In this document: positions 47,436 to 56,350 of the stretch, in pieces
Numbering within the stretch: position 1 is the stretch's first letter
How the letters are laid out: every line of letters begins with the position of its first letter
Source of the DNA: Prosthecobacter sp.
GTDB lineage: Bacteria; Verrucomicrobiota; Verrucomicrobiia; Verrucomicrobiales; Verrucomicrobiaceae
Assembly: GCF_034366625.1 (NCBI RefSeq)
Contig: NZ_JAXMIH010000007.1
Span: 86,172-150,171 of the forward strand
Length of the DNA stretch: 64,000 nucleotides
Direction: 5' to 3'
Position numbers and translations under genes: made by a program
The notes under the pieces: generated by a model
Databases searched by the model: none
Seen by the model: only the letters and a program-made list of their open reading frames with translations
Told to the model about the DNA's origin: nothing

Positions 47436-47948
47436 TCAGTAGGCTCTGCCACCGAAGCCGGTGCCGAACCCGGAATAGGACGATGTGGGCGTGGCCTGCA
47501 TGAGCGCCGAGTTCTGCCGGAACGACGAGGTCTGATCCATCATGGCGGCCGTTTGATTGAGTGCGGCTGCGGCTTCCTGCCGCTCGGCAAGCTCTTGTTC
47601 GGCCCTCCGTTCTTCCTGCCCTTTGAGCACCGCTACGAGAACCTCGCGCTCCTTCTCACTGATCTCCCCCTGGGTGGCGGCGCGATTGATCGCCACGAGG
47701 CGCGGATGCTCCGCCGCATACTGGGTCAGGAAGTTGTCGATCTTTTGGGGGTTCCATGGCTTTTCCAAGGGCTTGCCGTTCGATTTCTCCGCGACCAACG
47801 CCGCCTCGCCGCCCTGGTGCACGACGCCCAGCTCCACCGCTCTCCTGGCATACGCCCTGGCTTCGGCCACGCTGCCCGCACGGTAATCCGCGGTGGTCTG
47901 GCACGACGACAGCACAACCAGGTGCAGAAGAAGCAGGAAGTATTTCAT
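47436..47948 (-). CDS. Small lipoprotein, function unknown
   Basis: A 170-residue lipoprotein: MKYFLLLLHLVVLSSC gives lipobox LSSC (Cys16). The body is helical with EARAYARRAVELGVV, then AAEHPRLVAIN, and a charged stretch KGQEERRAEQELAERQEAA likely forming a coiled coil. The C-terminus (SYSGFGTGFGGRAY) is Gly/Tyr-rich. ATG 47948 is chosen for the lipobox. No family recognised. Confidence 0.6.
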   Translation of the reverse strand: MKYFLLLLHLVVLSSCQTTADYRAGSVAEARAYARRAVELGVVHQGGEAALVAEKSNGKPLEKPWNPQKIDNFLTQYAAEHPRLVAINRAATQGEISEKEREVLVAVLKGQEERRAEQELAERQEAAAALNQTAAMMDQTSSFRQNSALMQATPTSSYSGFGTGFGGRAY

Positions 47949-48061
47949 AGGATGGGAATCTGGAGAATGTGTGCTGCACCACAAGCCAAAGCTCCGTTGA
48001 GGACGAATCCCGCACACTCGCCGACGCCCGCTGGCGGAATCGCATTGTGGTTCATCTCTGC

Positions 48062-48361
48062 CTACAGATCCGTGAACGACGTGCGATAGGTCTCCGGGTG
48101 CCGAGCGCTGTGCAGCAAGGCCCCGAAGTAGAGCAGATCGTCCTCCACCAAATAATAGATGATGTACGGGAAGCGGGGAACGAGGCAGCGACGTACGCGG
48201 CCATCAAAGATCCGCCAGCGCAGCGGATCCGCCTGAATCTCCAAGGTCGCAGTTTCGACCGTTTGAACGAAACGTCGGCCAAGTGCCTTGTCCTCGGTGC
48301 TGTAGCGTCCGGTGATACAGCACAGCTCCGCCTGGAAGTGCTCCGAATAAACCACCTTCAT
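48062..48361 (-). CDS. RelE/ParE-type toxin
   Basis: A 99-residue basic protein with the ParE/RelE fold pattern: VVYSEHFQAELCCITGRY, GRRFVQTVETATLEIQADP, and a C-terminal RFPYIIYYLVEDDLLYFGALLHSARHPE. The last part, YxIxYxVxxDxxxxxAxxHxxRxP, is typical of ParE-like toxins. Its start overlaps the antitoxin stop by 4 nt. Target is either ribosome-bound mRNA or gyrase; the sequence fits ParE better, which would inhibit gyrase. Confidence 0.85.
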   Translation of the reverse strand: MKVVYSEHFQAELCCITGRYSTEDKALGRRFVQTVETATLEIQADPLRWRIFDGRVRRCLVPRFPYIIYYLVEDDLLYFGALLHSARHPETYRTSFTDL

Positions 48362-48588
48362 GCCACAAGTGCTTTGGCAGCGGCAAACACCTCGTCATGC
48401 GACAAACCACGCTCCCGGCCGGCCTTGAACGCCTCAAAGCGCCGCTCGACTTCGGTGGCGATGGTGGAGTCATTGTCCCACTGGGCAGGTAAATCCGCAT
48501 CCACCGTCTCCCAGATGATTTCAGCCAGGAAACGCCGCTCCTCGGATGGAAGACGAGCGGCTTGGGCAAAGAGTTCTTGGGTAGCCAT
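48358..48588 (-). CDS. Antitoxin of a ParE/RelE pair (addiction-module component)
   Basis: A 76-residue acidic protein: QELFAQAARLPSEERRFLAEIIWETVDADLPAQW, then EVERRFEAFKAGRERGLSHDEVFAAAKAL. This is the pattern of the CHP02574-type 'addiction module component' antitoxins that neutralise RelE/ParE toxins, with a C-terminal toxin-binding helix (SHDEVFA). It precedes the toxin gene with an ATGA overlap, the usual order for this family. It likely represses its own promoter, where a TAACGGAT direct repeat occurs. Confidence 0.8.
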   Translation of the reverse strand: MATQELFAQAARLPSEERRFLAEIIWETVDADLPAQWDNDSTIATEVERRFEAFKAGRERGLSHDEVFAAAKALVA

Positions 48589-48590
48589 GA

Positions 48591-48608
48591 TAACGGATGG
48601 TAACGGAT
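48591..48608. promoter_or_regulatory. Direct repeat at the toxin-antitoxin promoter
   Basis: TAACGGAT occurs at 48591-48598 and 48601-48608, 10 nt apart, and ends 2 nt from the antitoxin ATG (minus strand). One-turn spacing on one DNA face fits binding of antitoxin or the complex for autoregulation. Confidence 0.4.
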
Positions 48609-48651
48609 CGTCCTTGGATTGCCAAGCGTGTAAATCTCCGGCGATGCGGCC

Positions 48652-48999
48652 TCACTTCGGCCGTTTCGACTTGTCCTTGCCCTGATGGAGGTTGGCGATG
48701 GCCGCGTTGATCTTTTGCTCCATTTTGCTCCTGTTGCCTGCTTGCAACTCCTTGATGGCCTCGTCGATCTTGTCGATGACGTCTTCCTTGTCGCCACCCT
48801 TGTTTCCCTTGTTGGCCTTGGTGATGCGTTCTTTGGCGGACTCCAGCAACGGCATGGGGTCGTCGGCTTTCTTGGCGGCCTGGAGTTCGTCGAGGGCTTT
48901 GCGTTGTTGTGGCAGATCGGCGAGGAGCGGCGTGGCGGTGATGCCCAGCATGAGCATGACGAAGGAAGCGCGGAGCAGGAGGCGGAGGCGTTGTTTCAT
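48652..48999 (-). CDS. Small secreted Lys/Gln-rich protein
   Basis: A 115-residue protein with a signal peptide (MKQRLRLLLRASFVMLMLGITATPLLA) and a mature part that is helical and highly charged: LDELQAAKKADDP, AKERITKANKGNKGG, IDKIDEAIKELQAGN and AAIANLHQGK. No family recognised. It precedes the toxin-antitoxin genes on the same strand by 63 nt. Confidence 0.5.
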   Translation of the reverse strand: MKQRLRLLLRASFVMLMLGITATPLLADLPQQRKALDELQAAKKADDPMPLLESAKERITKANKGNKGGDKEDVIDKIDEAIKELQAGNRSKMEQKINAAIANLHQGKDKSKRPK

Positions 49000-49467
49000 G
49001 GCAGTGGATGGGTTCGATCAGGTTGGCGCACAACTGAAGGGGCCATTCTCTCACCGGAGGAAGCGCCTGCATCCGATGTGGGTGCTCATCACGAGAACGT
49101 CGTTGTCGTTCTTTCCCAAATTCTTTCCCGCCCCATGCCTGAACCTGACGGGAAACGACGTCAGGGTGCAACCAATTGACAGCCGCCGATGAAGTCGCCG
49201 AAGCCAAGGGGGATGATCTCCGAGTTTCACGATGCAGCCCCACTCTCGGCGGCCCTCCGACCTCGGGCAATGTTTCGGTCGGGGAACTCGCGAACGGGTG
49301 TTCCTGGCCCGCGCCTTGTTCCGCGCCGTCGGCCCATCGGATGCCATCCGCCCCCGGAACCAGTCCCCAAACTCGCCCAGTTGCCGCGCTGGCTCGATGA
49401 CTGCAAAAAAATATTGACGCATGTTCTCCGTCTTTTTAGAACGGTGGCCGAATTCAATTCAATACAT
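49000..49467. other. Gene-free stretch with no supported gene
   Basis: About 470 nt. Several frames stay open but none has a family-like sequence. The start of the stretch reads ACGACG...GGTGCAACC, faintly like the 5' edge of the 46,031 region, which I do not trust. The right end contains CAATTCAATACATATG, the leader of the DUF3592-type gene. I see no RNA gene or terminator. Confidence 0.4.
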
Positions 49468-49938
49468 ATGGATAAACCTACGCAAATCAAACTCGTCGCC
49501 GTCATCGCTATCCTTGCAGGCCCCTTCCTGGCAATTCAAGGCTACAACACCAAGCAAAGCCTCGCCGAACTGGAAAAAGATGGCATTACCGTCGAAGGAG
49601 TCATTGATGGAGGCGAATCCAGCAGCGGACGCCGTCGCTCGTCGAGCTACAGTTTCGATGTGAGCTTTTCTCCGCAGACCGGAGTTCCCCAGAAGAAACC
49701 CTTCAAGGTTACCAGCGGCTTCTTCAAAGCCCATGTCTCTGGCGACACCATCAGCGATCCCAAAGTTCAAGTGCGCTACCTGCCGACGAACACTGACACC
49801 GCCATCCTGGTTGGCGGCTCCACGGACAATTCCTGGACATTCCTGGTGGGGATTGCGGCCTGTCTTGGCGGCCTGCTCACCGCCATCTACATGTTCGTCA
49901 TTTACAAACCTGCATCCGCCCAGGCTGAACACGCCTGA
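49468..49938 (+). CDS. Small membrane protein, DUF3592-like
   Basis: A 156-residue protein with an N-terminal hydrophobic helix (IKLVAVIAILAGPFLAIQG), a beta-rich middle containing LEKDGITVEGVIDGG, SYSFDVSFSP and VQVRYLPTNTDTA, and a C-terminal helix (FLVGIAACLGGLLTAIYMF). The VEGxV...V.Y.P pattern is that of DUF3592 proteins, whose function is unknown. Start codon ATG 49468 follows AATACAT with no clear Shine-Dalgarno. Terminated by a good hairpin. Confidence 0.7.
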   Translation: MDKPTQIKLVAVIAILAGPFLAIQGYNTKQSLAELEKDGITVEGVIDGGESSSGRRRSSSYSFDVSFSPQTGVPQKKPFKVTSGFFKAHVSGDTISDPKVQVRYLPTNTDTAILVGGSTDNSWTFLVGIAACLGGLLTAIYMFVIYKPASAQAEHA

Positions 49939-49967
49939 TTCTTGGCTGAAATCTAGAACTGCAAATC

Positions 49968-50007
49968 CTGCGCAGGCCGTGCAATGCACCGCCTGCGCAG
50001 TTTTTTT
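49968..50007 (+). terminator. Rho-independent terminator
   Basis: Perfect stem CTGCGCAGGC (49968-49977) with GCCTGCGCAG (49991-50000), 13-nt loop, followed by seven T residues. It ends the DUF3592-type gene and precedes the Gfo/Idh gene. Confidence 0.85.
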
Positions 50008-50148
50008 GTGCCGCTGCATCTTCGACGAAGTGCGGAGCAACAAGTGCCGGCTGAGTATACTGCTGACTGAAGTCCGCGCTCCGTCACCGAAGGTCGAGAG
50101 CTAAAATCAGATTGTCATTCTGCGACGTCTCGGCTTCGATGACGGCTT

Positions 50149-51222
50149 ATGAGCAAACAATGGCGCATCGCAGGCATTAACTTCGACCACTTTCACATGG
50201 GTGACCTGCTGCGGCAGACCTTCGAGCATCCCAACGCCGAGATCGTGGGCATCTGCGATGAACAGCCGGAGCGGCTGGTGGATGCCACGCGGAATTTCAG
50301 CCTCGGCGAAGGGCAGGTGTTCACCGATTACCGGGCCTGCATGGAACAGACCAAGCCGGACATCGTCATCCTTTGTCCTGCGGCCTCGAAGCATGGCGAG
50401 TGGGTGAAAAGGATCGCCCCATTCGGCACGCACATCATCATGGAGAAACCCTTCGCCGGATCGCTGGACGAGGCGGATGCGATGATCGCCGCCATGCAGC
50501 CGCATGACAAGCTGCTCACGGTGAACTGGCCGCTGGTGTGGGATGCCGGGCAGCAGACGGCGCATCGTTTGATTCAGGAAGGCGTCATCGGCGAGGTGCG
50601 CGAGTTTCACCATCACGGCGGCAATCGTGGCCCGCTCTACCACGGTGCCGACAAGATCGAAAAGGAACCCAGTGCCGCCGACAAGGCCGCGAGCTGGTTT
50701 TATAGCAAGGCGCAGGGCGGGGGATCGCTGCTCGATTACATGGGCTACGGCACCACGCTGGGCACCTGGCATCTCGGTGGCAAGGCCCCGCTCGAAGTCA
50801 CCGGCGTCTGGGACGAACCCGTCGGACTGGAGGTCGATGAACATGCCGTGGCCGTGATCCGTTACAGCTTCGGTTTGAGCAAAAGCGAGACGCGCTGGGG
50901 CACCTTCACGGATCCCTGGACCTTCCAGCCGCAGCCGAAGTGCGGTTTCGTCCTCAAAGGCACCGACGGCACGATTTCCTGCTACGATTACGAGCCGACC
51001 GTGCGCGTCCAGACCCGCGCCAAGCCCGAAGGCTTCGACGTGGCCGTCGATCCCGTTCTCGCGCCGAACCGCAACCCGGTCGAGCACGTCATTCACCACC
51101 TTGAAACCGGCGCACCGCTCATCGGTCCGCTCCGCCTCGACATCTCCCGCATTGGTCAGCAGATCGTCGATACGGCGTTTCAGAGCGCGCAGGAGAAGCG
51201 GACGCTCAAGCTGGTGGGGTGA
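50149..51222 (+). CDS. Gfo/Idh/MocA-family oxidoreductase
   Basis: A 357-residue dehydrogenase. The N-terminal Rossmann start WRIAGINFDHFHMGDLLRQTF lacks the usual triple glycine; VGICDEQPERL and VILCPAASKHGEW follow, with IIMEKPFAGS giving the EKP motif. The C-terminal domain has GGGSLLDYMGYGTTLGTW. Active on sugars or polyols by family, but the altered glycine loop means that cofactor use should be checked. No operon partner nearby. Confidence 0.78.
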   Translation: MSKQWRIAGINFDHFHMGDLLRQTFEHPNAEIVGICDEQPERLVDATRNFSLGEGQVFTDYRACMEQTKPDIVILCPAASKHGEWVKRIAPFGTHIIMEKPFAGSLDEADAMIAAMQPHDKLLTVNWPLVWDAGQQTAHRLIQEGVIGEVREFHHHGGNRGPLYHGADKIEKEPSAADKAASWFYSKAQGGGSLLDYMGYGTTLGTWHLGGKAPLEVTGVWDEPVGLEVDEHAVAVIRYSFGLSKSETRWGTFTDPWTFQPQPKCGFVLKGTDGTISCYDYEPTVRVQTRAKPEGFDVAVDPVLAPNRNPVEHVIHHLETGAPLIGPLRLDISRIGQQIVDTAFQSAQEKRTLKLVG

Positions 51223-51251
51223 CTGATGCTCAGTGCTAACAGCGGAGTTCG

Positions 51252-51306
51252 TGGCAGCCTTCTTTAACGAGTGCTCGTCTAAAGGCTCTCTGGAAGAGGG
51301 CTGCCA
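51252..51306. repeat. Weak inverted repeat downstream of Gfo/Idh gene
   Basis: TGGCAGCCTTCTT (51252-51264) can pair with GGAAGAGGGCTGCCA (51292-51306) with one bulge. It may be a decayed palindromic repeat or a transcription end; there is no T run. The remainder of 51223-51487 holds no supported gene. Confidence 0.35.
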
Positions 51307-51487
51307 TGTGATCAGGCTTTGTTTCGATGCGGGTAACTCAGGCGGTTTAAATATCAGTTATGCGAGATGAATGTGATAAAATTTACATTTTCGATATTGT
51401 GTCGCGCCGGCTTGGCAGGGATAATCACTCAACTACTGGAAAAACCACGTTTTTAAGTTTCATTTTTGCCGCACTTCTGCTTCCGCC

Positions 51488-52219
51488 ATGAAAACAAGAT
51501 TCCATGCACTTGTTGCCACTCTACTGCTTTCGTGCCCGGTTCTGACGCTGGGTTCATCGGGTTCTTTGGCTGATGTCCTCGTTCTGTATAACTTCAACCA
51601 GCTCGCCAATGATTGGGACTCGAACATCCCTGACTACTGTGCCCCGTGTGTTTGGACCACCGACCTGGCACTCAACACCTTGAATCAAGGCCTGCACACT
51701 GGCGGGCCTGATGGATCCAAGTTCCGCTGCTTTGAGGGGTGGGATTTTGTCTATGATTATTCGCTGGCGCGGACTGACTTGTCCCAAGCGGTGAATACTC
51801 TTTCCTATGATGTTTTTGTCAGAGCAGATGCGATGGCCGACATCTCCGGAGTTTCGCTGGACTGGCAGCGACCTGGTCATTCCTCGGCTGACGCCATTCA
51901 GGCTTCCATTTTCTGGGAGGATTCCGCAGGAGCCGTCCAGCATCGTACCTCGGGACCGGTGCTGTTGGGCGGCACTGGCAGTTGGAACTCTTTGGATCTG
52001 GATTTTTCAGCGGGCTCCAGTGCCCTGCCAACGGGGCTCGACACATCGGGCAAGCAGTTTCATGTCGAACTGTATGCTTGGGGAAAAGATGGCGACGCGC
52101 TTTACCTCGACAATATTGTACTCAAGGGATTGTGCGCTCCCATTCCTGAGCCCGGGGGGGCCTTGCTGATCGCGGCGGCAGGCATGGCGTTCCTGCTTCG
52201 TCGCAGGGTACGCGGTTAA
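51488..52219 (+). CDS. PEP-CTERM sorted extracellular protein
   Basis: A 243-residue protein with signal peptide (MKTRFHALVATLLLSCPVLTL), a beta-sandwich-like body with WQRPGHSSADAIQASIFWED and FHVELYAWGKDGDALYLDNI, and the C-terminal sorting signal IPEPGGALLIAAAGMAFLLR with basic tail. Exosortase A-type systems process this signal. The body resembles laminin-G/carbohydrate-binding jelly rolls, a weak inference. Followed by a strong terminator. Confidence 0.8.
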   Translation: MKTRFHALVATLLLSCPVLTLGSSGSLADVLVLYNFNQLANDWDSNIPDYCAPCVWTTDLALNTLNQGLHTGGPDGSKFRCFEGWDFVYDYSLARTDLSQAVNTLSYDVFVRADAMADISGVSLDWQRPGHSSADAIQASIFWEDSAGAVQHRTSGPVLLGGTGSWNSLDLDFSAGSSALPTGLDTSGKQFHVELYAWGKDGDALYLDNIVLKGLCAPIPEPGGALLIAAAGMAFLLRRRVRG

Positions 52220-52252
52220 TTTCTATTCGAACAACCCACACTCCTTCCGAGG

Positions 52253-52284
52253 AAGAGGCCGCTGAGAAACCGGCGGCCTCTTTT
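52253..52284 (+). terminator. Rho-independent terminator
   Basis: Stem AAGAGGCCGC (52253-52262) with GCGGCCTCTT (52273-52282), 10-nt loop, flanked by TTTT. Ends the PEP-CTERM gene before the PSD1 gene. Confidence 0.75.
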
Positions 52285-52397
52285 GCCTCTCCACAGCAAC
52301 TCCGGCAGGGCAAAAAGTGAGCTGTTTGGTTATCGCGAATTTTCATCTTTATGCATGAATTGTGAAAAAGCATGATTTTCGTGGCGTTTGTCCGCCC

Positions 52398-54878
52398 ATG
52401 AAGAACCTCTTCGCCTACCCCCTGCTGGCCACCTGTTTGCTGTCATTCTCTCATGCTGCCAACAAACCGGACACCAGTGCTGCTGCAAAGCAGATCGACT
52501 CGATCCTGGCTGCTGACTGGCAGAAGAACAAGCTCCAGGGCAATCCTGCCACGGATGAGAACACGTTCGTCCGCCGCATTTATCTCGACACCATCGGCCG
52601 CATCCCGACGACGCGTGAGGCGGATGCCTTTCTCACTTCCAAGGATGCTGACAAGCGCGCCAAGCTCATCGACAAGCTGCTCGGCTCCGAAGCCTATGTG
52701 CAGCATTTCTTCAACTACTGGGCCGACGTGCTCCGCCTGACCTCCAACGGTAACCAGACCGGCGCGATCACTGGCGCGGCCTACGCGACCTTTGTGAAGG
52801 AGAGCCTCCGCGCCAACAAGCCCTACGACCAGTTCGTGCGCGACATGATCGCCGCCCAAGGCAAAGCTTGGGACAACGGTGCCATCGGTTATTACATGCG
52901 TGATCGCGGCATGCCGCTCGACAACATGGCGAACACCGTGCGCGTCTTCCTCGGCACGCGCATCGAGTGCGCCCAGTGCCACAATCATCCCTTCGATAAA
53001 TGGTCGCAGATGCAGTTCTACAAGATGGCGGCCTTCACCTACGGCGTGCAGACACAGGACTACAGCGGCGGGGTCATGAGCGATGTGTCGGATCTCCTGC
53101 GTGAGAAAGAAAACGCCATCCGCGCGTCCTTCAAAGAGCCGCAGCGCCCGCAGCGCCCGCAGGTCAAGGGCAAGATGACCAATGACGAGCGCAAGGCCCT
53201 TGAAAACGAGTTTGCCCGCCAGCAGAAGGAGTACAACGAGAAGATGACTGCCGTGAACAAGCAGCGCGAGGAAGCCCGCCTGAAGCTCCGCAGCGAGCAG
53301 CGCGGTTACCAGGAGTCGATGAACGATGTGCGCGACACCATGCGCTACACCTCCGTCAGCAGCCGTGACCGCAAGCCCACCCTGCCGCATGACTATCAGT
53401 ACAGCGATGCCAAGCCCAAATCCTCCGTCGAACCCGGTGCCATGATGGGCCACGAGTGCATCACCCAGCCGGGCGAGACACCGTTGCAGGCTTATGCACG
53501 CTGGATGACCAGCCCTGAAAACCCGCGTTTCACCACCGTTATTGCCAATCGCCTATGGAAGCGCGTGTTTGGCCTCGCCCTCATCGAGCCGCTCGACGAA
53601 CTCATGGACACCACGGTGCCGATGATTCCCGAGATGGAAAAGCACATCGAGAAGCTCGTCGTGGACATGAACTATGACATGAAGGCCGTCCTTCGCGTGC
53701 TTTACAACACCAAGGCCTACCAGGCCCAGGTCACCCGTCAGGAATACGCCCCCGGCAATGTCTATCACTTCACCGGCCCGCTGCTGCGCCGCATGAGCGC
53801 CGAGCAGATGTGGGATTCCTTTGTCACGCTCATCAATCCGAGCCCGGACATGATCAATCAGGCCAATCGCGAACAGATGGAGCAGCGCATCCTTCAGGCC
53901 AAGAAGATCGCCGACAGCGTCGATGCCCTCACTCCCGAGGAAGCCCTCGTTGGCCTCAAGAAGTCTGCTGACATCTACGCCAAGAACCGTGAGCGCACCG
54001 AAGTGCAGCAAAAGCTCTTCGCCGAAGCGCGTGTGGCAGCCAAAGACGCCCGTGACGCGGCCGATGCGATGCCTGAAGGCCCTGCCAAGGTCGCTGCTGT
54101 CACGAAAGCGGATGAACTGCGCAAGAAGTCCGACGCCATTCGCAACGAGGTCAACCGCATCCAGAACGAAGGCCGCCGCGTCACCTATGCCGAGGTCATC
54201 ACCACCGGCCAGAAGAAGCTCTTTGAGAAAGTCACCGGCAAGCCCTACCAGACGGTCGCCATGAACACCAAAGGCGGTTCTGAGGCAGCGCCCGCCATGA
54301 TGAACGGTGGCGACATGATGATGATGTCCAACGGCACCCGCACGGAACGGGTCATCATCCCCGGCTATGACCGCAAAGAACTCAGCAAAGAAGAGAAGCA
54401 GGCCGTTTCCGAGAAAGCTCGCGCCGCATATGCCGAGGAAGCCGAGTTTTTCGGAATCCCGGAAAAGGAAGTGAAGTCCTACATCAACGCCCGCGAGCAG
54501 GTCGCTCGCAACACCCTGCGTGCCGCTGAACTCGAAAGCCCCGCTCCACGTGGCCACTATCTGCGCGAGTTCGGCCAGAGCGATCGTGAGACCATCGAAA
54601 ACGCCAACAATGACGCCAGTGTGCCGCAGGCGCTCGCCATGATGAACGGCAGCCTGCTGCCGCAGATCACCAGCCGCTACAGCCAGCTCATGCTCACCGT
54701 GAACAAGGCCCAGTATCCTGATGACAAGGTTGAGGCCGCCTACATGACCGTTCTCTCCCGCAAGCCCACCGCTCGCGAGAAGGAAGTGTGGCTCAAGGCG
54801 CAGGACAGCGGCCTCAGCACCATGGACGACCTCGTCTTCTCTCTGTTGAACACCCAGCAGTTCATTTTCATTCAGTAA
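52398..54878 (+). CDS. PSD1-type protein (DUF1549 + DUF1553) with coiled-coil insert
   Basis: An 826-residue secreted protein: signal peptide (MKNLFAYPLLATCLLSFSHA), DUF1549 with FNYWADVLRLTSNG and a CAQCHNHPFD motif near residue 200, then a charged coiled-coil block (about 265-320, e.g. ERKALENEFARQQKEYNEKM) between the domains. DUF1553 follows with NRLWKRVFGLALIEP and VLYNTKAYQAQVTRQEY. A second charged helical stretch lies near 500-620. ATG 52398 is chosen for the signal peptide. It forms a two-gene unit with the DUF1501 gene 36 nt downstream. Confidence 0.85.
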   Translation: MKNLFAYPLLATCLLSFSHAANKPDTSAAAKQIDSILAADWQKNKLQGNPATDENTFVRRIYLDTIGRIPTTREADAFLTSKDADKRAKLIDKLLGSEAYVQHFFNYWADVLRLTSNGNQTGAITGAAYATFVKESLRANKPYDQFVRDMIAAQGKAWDNGAIGYYMRDRGMPLDNMANTVRVFLGTRIECAQCHNHPFDKWSQMQFYKMAAFTYGVQTQDYSGGVMSDVSDLLREKENAIRASFKEPQRPQRPQVKGKMTNDERKALENEFARQQKEYNEKMTAVNKQREEARLKLRSEQRGYQESMNDVRDTMRYTSVSSRDRKPTLPHDYQYSDAKPKSSVEPGAMMGHECITQPGETPLQAYARWMTSPENPRFTTVIANRLWKRVFGLALIEPLDELMDTTVPMIPEMEKHIEKLVVDMNYDMKAVLRVLYNTKAYQAQVTRQEYAPGNVYHFTGPLLRRMSAEQMWDSFVTLINPSPDMINQANREQMEQRILQAKKIADSVDALTPEEALVGLKKSADIYAKNRERTEVQQKLFAEARVAAKDARDAADAMPEGPAKVAAVTKADELRKKSDAIRNEVNRIQNEGRRVTYAEVITTGQKKLFEKVTGKPYQTVAMNTKGGSEAAPAMMNGGDMMMMSNGTRTERVIIPGYDRKELSKEEKQAVSEKARAAYAEEAEFFGIPEKEVKSYINAREQVARNTLRAAELESPAPRGHYLREFGQSDRETIENANNDASVPQALAMMNGSLLPQITSRYSQLMLTVNKAQYPDDKVEAAYMTVLSRKPTAREKEVWLKAQDSGLSTMDDLVFSLLNTQQFIFIQ

Positions 54879-54914
54879 GACAGTACCCAAAACCAACAAC
54901 ACACGCGCACCTCC

Positions 54915-56222
54915 ATGAAACAGGAACTCGCCACCAAACTCGTTCGCTCCGGTGAAATCACCCGTCGCGACTTCGCCGCCAAAACCGCTTCCTCGCTTCT
55001 TGGGGTCGGCCTTCTTGGCAACTCGCTCACCAGCAAGTCCTTCGCCGCCTTTGAGGGCTCCTCGAAGCTCAAGCAGGCTGCCACCGCGAAAAACGTCATC
55101 TACCTCTACATGAGCGGTGGTCAGTCCCACATGGACACCTGGGATCCGAAGGAAGGCGTCGAAACCGCCGGCCCGACGAAGCCCATCAAGACCAGCGCCG
55201 ACGGCGTCCGCATCTCCGAGTATCTGCCGCTCACCGCGCAGCAGATGCACCACGGCACCGTGATCAACTCGCTCACCTCCACCCAGGGCGCGCACGAGCA
55301 GGGCAACTACATGATGCACACCAGCTATGAGCTGCGCGGTACCATCCGCCACCCTGCCATGGGAGCCTGGCTCAATGTGTTCCAGGGCGGTGGCAACAGC
55401 ACCCTGCCAAACTTCGTCTTCATCGGCAATGACAGCCGCCATCCCGGCGCAGGCTTCTTCCCCGCCGCGCAGGCCCCGCTGTTCGTCAGCAATCCTGAAA
55501 ACGGCCTCAAGAACATCAAAAACGGCGCTCCTGAGGACAAATTCAAGGCTCGTATGAAGCTGGCCGACGAACTCGACCAGGACTTCCGCAAAACCTTCCC
55601 ACACCGCAACGTGAAGGCCTATGCCGACATGTACGATGACGCCATGGCGATGATGAAGTCAGAAGACTTGAAGGCCTTCGACCTCACCGAGGAACCCGGC
55701 GAACTCCGCGCTGCCTATGGTCGCGAAGCCTTTGGCCAGGGTTGCTTGCTCGCCCGTCGTCTCGTTGAGCGCGGTGTCCGTTTCGTCGAAGTCTCTCTCG
55801 GCGGCTGGGACACCCACAACGCCAACTTCGTCGCCGTGCCGGAGCGCTGCGAAACGCTCGACAAGGGTCTTGCCACTCTCGTGTCCGACCTGCACAACCG
55901 CGGTCTGCTGGAGGACACCCTCATCGTGCTGACCTCCGAGTTCGGCCGCACGCCTGACATCAATCAGAACGTCGGTCGTGACCACTATCCGAAGGCTTTC
56001 TCCGCCGTCATGTTCGGTGGTGGCGTCAAAGGTGGCTACACCTACGGCAAGACCGACAAGGAAGGTCGCGAAGTCGTTGAGGACAAGGTCAAGATCATGG
56101 ACTTCAACGCCTCCATCGCCTACGCGCTGGGTCTTCCGCTCGACCACGTCATCTACAGCCCCAGCAAGCGTCCGTTCACGATTGCTGACAAAGGCCAGCC
56201 GATCACCAATCTCTTCGCGTAA
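54915..56222 (+). CDS. DUF1501-family protein
   Basis: A 435-residue protein with a Tat-like start (RSGEITRRDFAAKTASSLLG) and DUF1501 motifs VIYLYMSGGQSHMDTWDPKE, NDSRHPGAGFFPA, RFVEVSLGGWDTHNANF, LIVLTSEFGRTPD and GRDHYPKAFSAVMFGGG. Its catalytic-site-like His and Asp residues are arranged as in the alkaline phosphatase/sulfatase superfamily, though no enzyme activity is known for the family. It is the partner of the preceding PSD1 protein. Ends in a terminator. Confidence 0.88.
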   Translation: MKQELATKLVRSGEITRRDFAAKTASSLLGVGLLGNSLTSKSFAAFEGSSKLKQAATAKNVIYLYMSGGQSHMDTWDPKEGVETAGPTKPIKTSADGVRISEYLPLTAQQMHHGTVINSLTSTQGAHEQGNYMMHTSYELRGTIRHPAMGAWLNVFQGGGNSTLPNFVFIGNDSRHPGAGFFPAAQAPLFVSNPENGLKNIKNGAPEDKFKARMKLADELDQDFRKTFPHRNVKAYADMYDDAMAMMKSEDLKAFDLTEEPGELRAAYGREAFGQGCLLARRLVERGVRFVEVSLGGWDTHNANFVAVPERCETLDKGLATLVSDLHNRGLLEDTLIVLTSEFGRTPDINQNVGRDHYPKAFSAVMFGGGVKGGYTYGKTDKEGREVVEDKVKIMDFNASIAYALGLPLDHVIYSPSKRPFTIADKGQPITNLFA

Positions 56223-56249
56223 GCGTCAGGGAAACATCTGCATTCACAA

Positions 56250-56285
56250 ACACGCGACGCCTCACCAGCGTCGCGTGTTTTTTAT
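56250..56285 (+). terminator. Rho-independent terminator
   Basis: Stem AACACGCGACGC (56250-56261) with GCGTCGCGTGTT (56269-56280), loop of 7 nt, followed by TTTT. Ends the PSD1-DUF1501 unit. Confidence 0.85.
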
Positions 56286-56350
56286 GCTCCTGGCAAGGCC
56301 CAAAAGGTGAAAGTCGTTGAGCGATTGGCCGGGCAAGGCGACCGTTCCCA

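Noticed and set aside
49152..49330. Possible third copy of the 130-bp direct repeat
   Set aside because: Only a few short words match near 49,152; no sustained alignment.
53553..55604. Long minus-strand frame across the PSD1 and DUF1501 genes
   Set aside because: Spans two well-supported genes and their gap; composition is typical of an antisense shadow.
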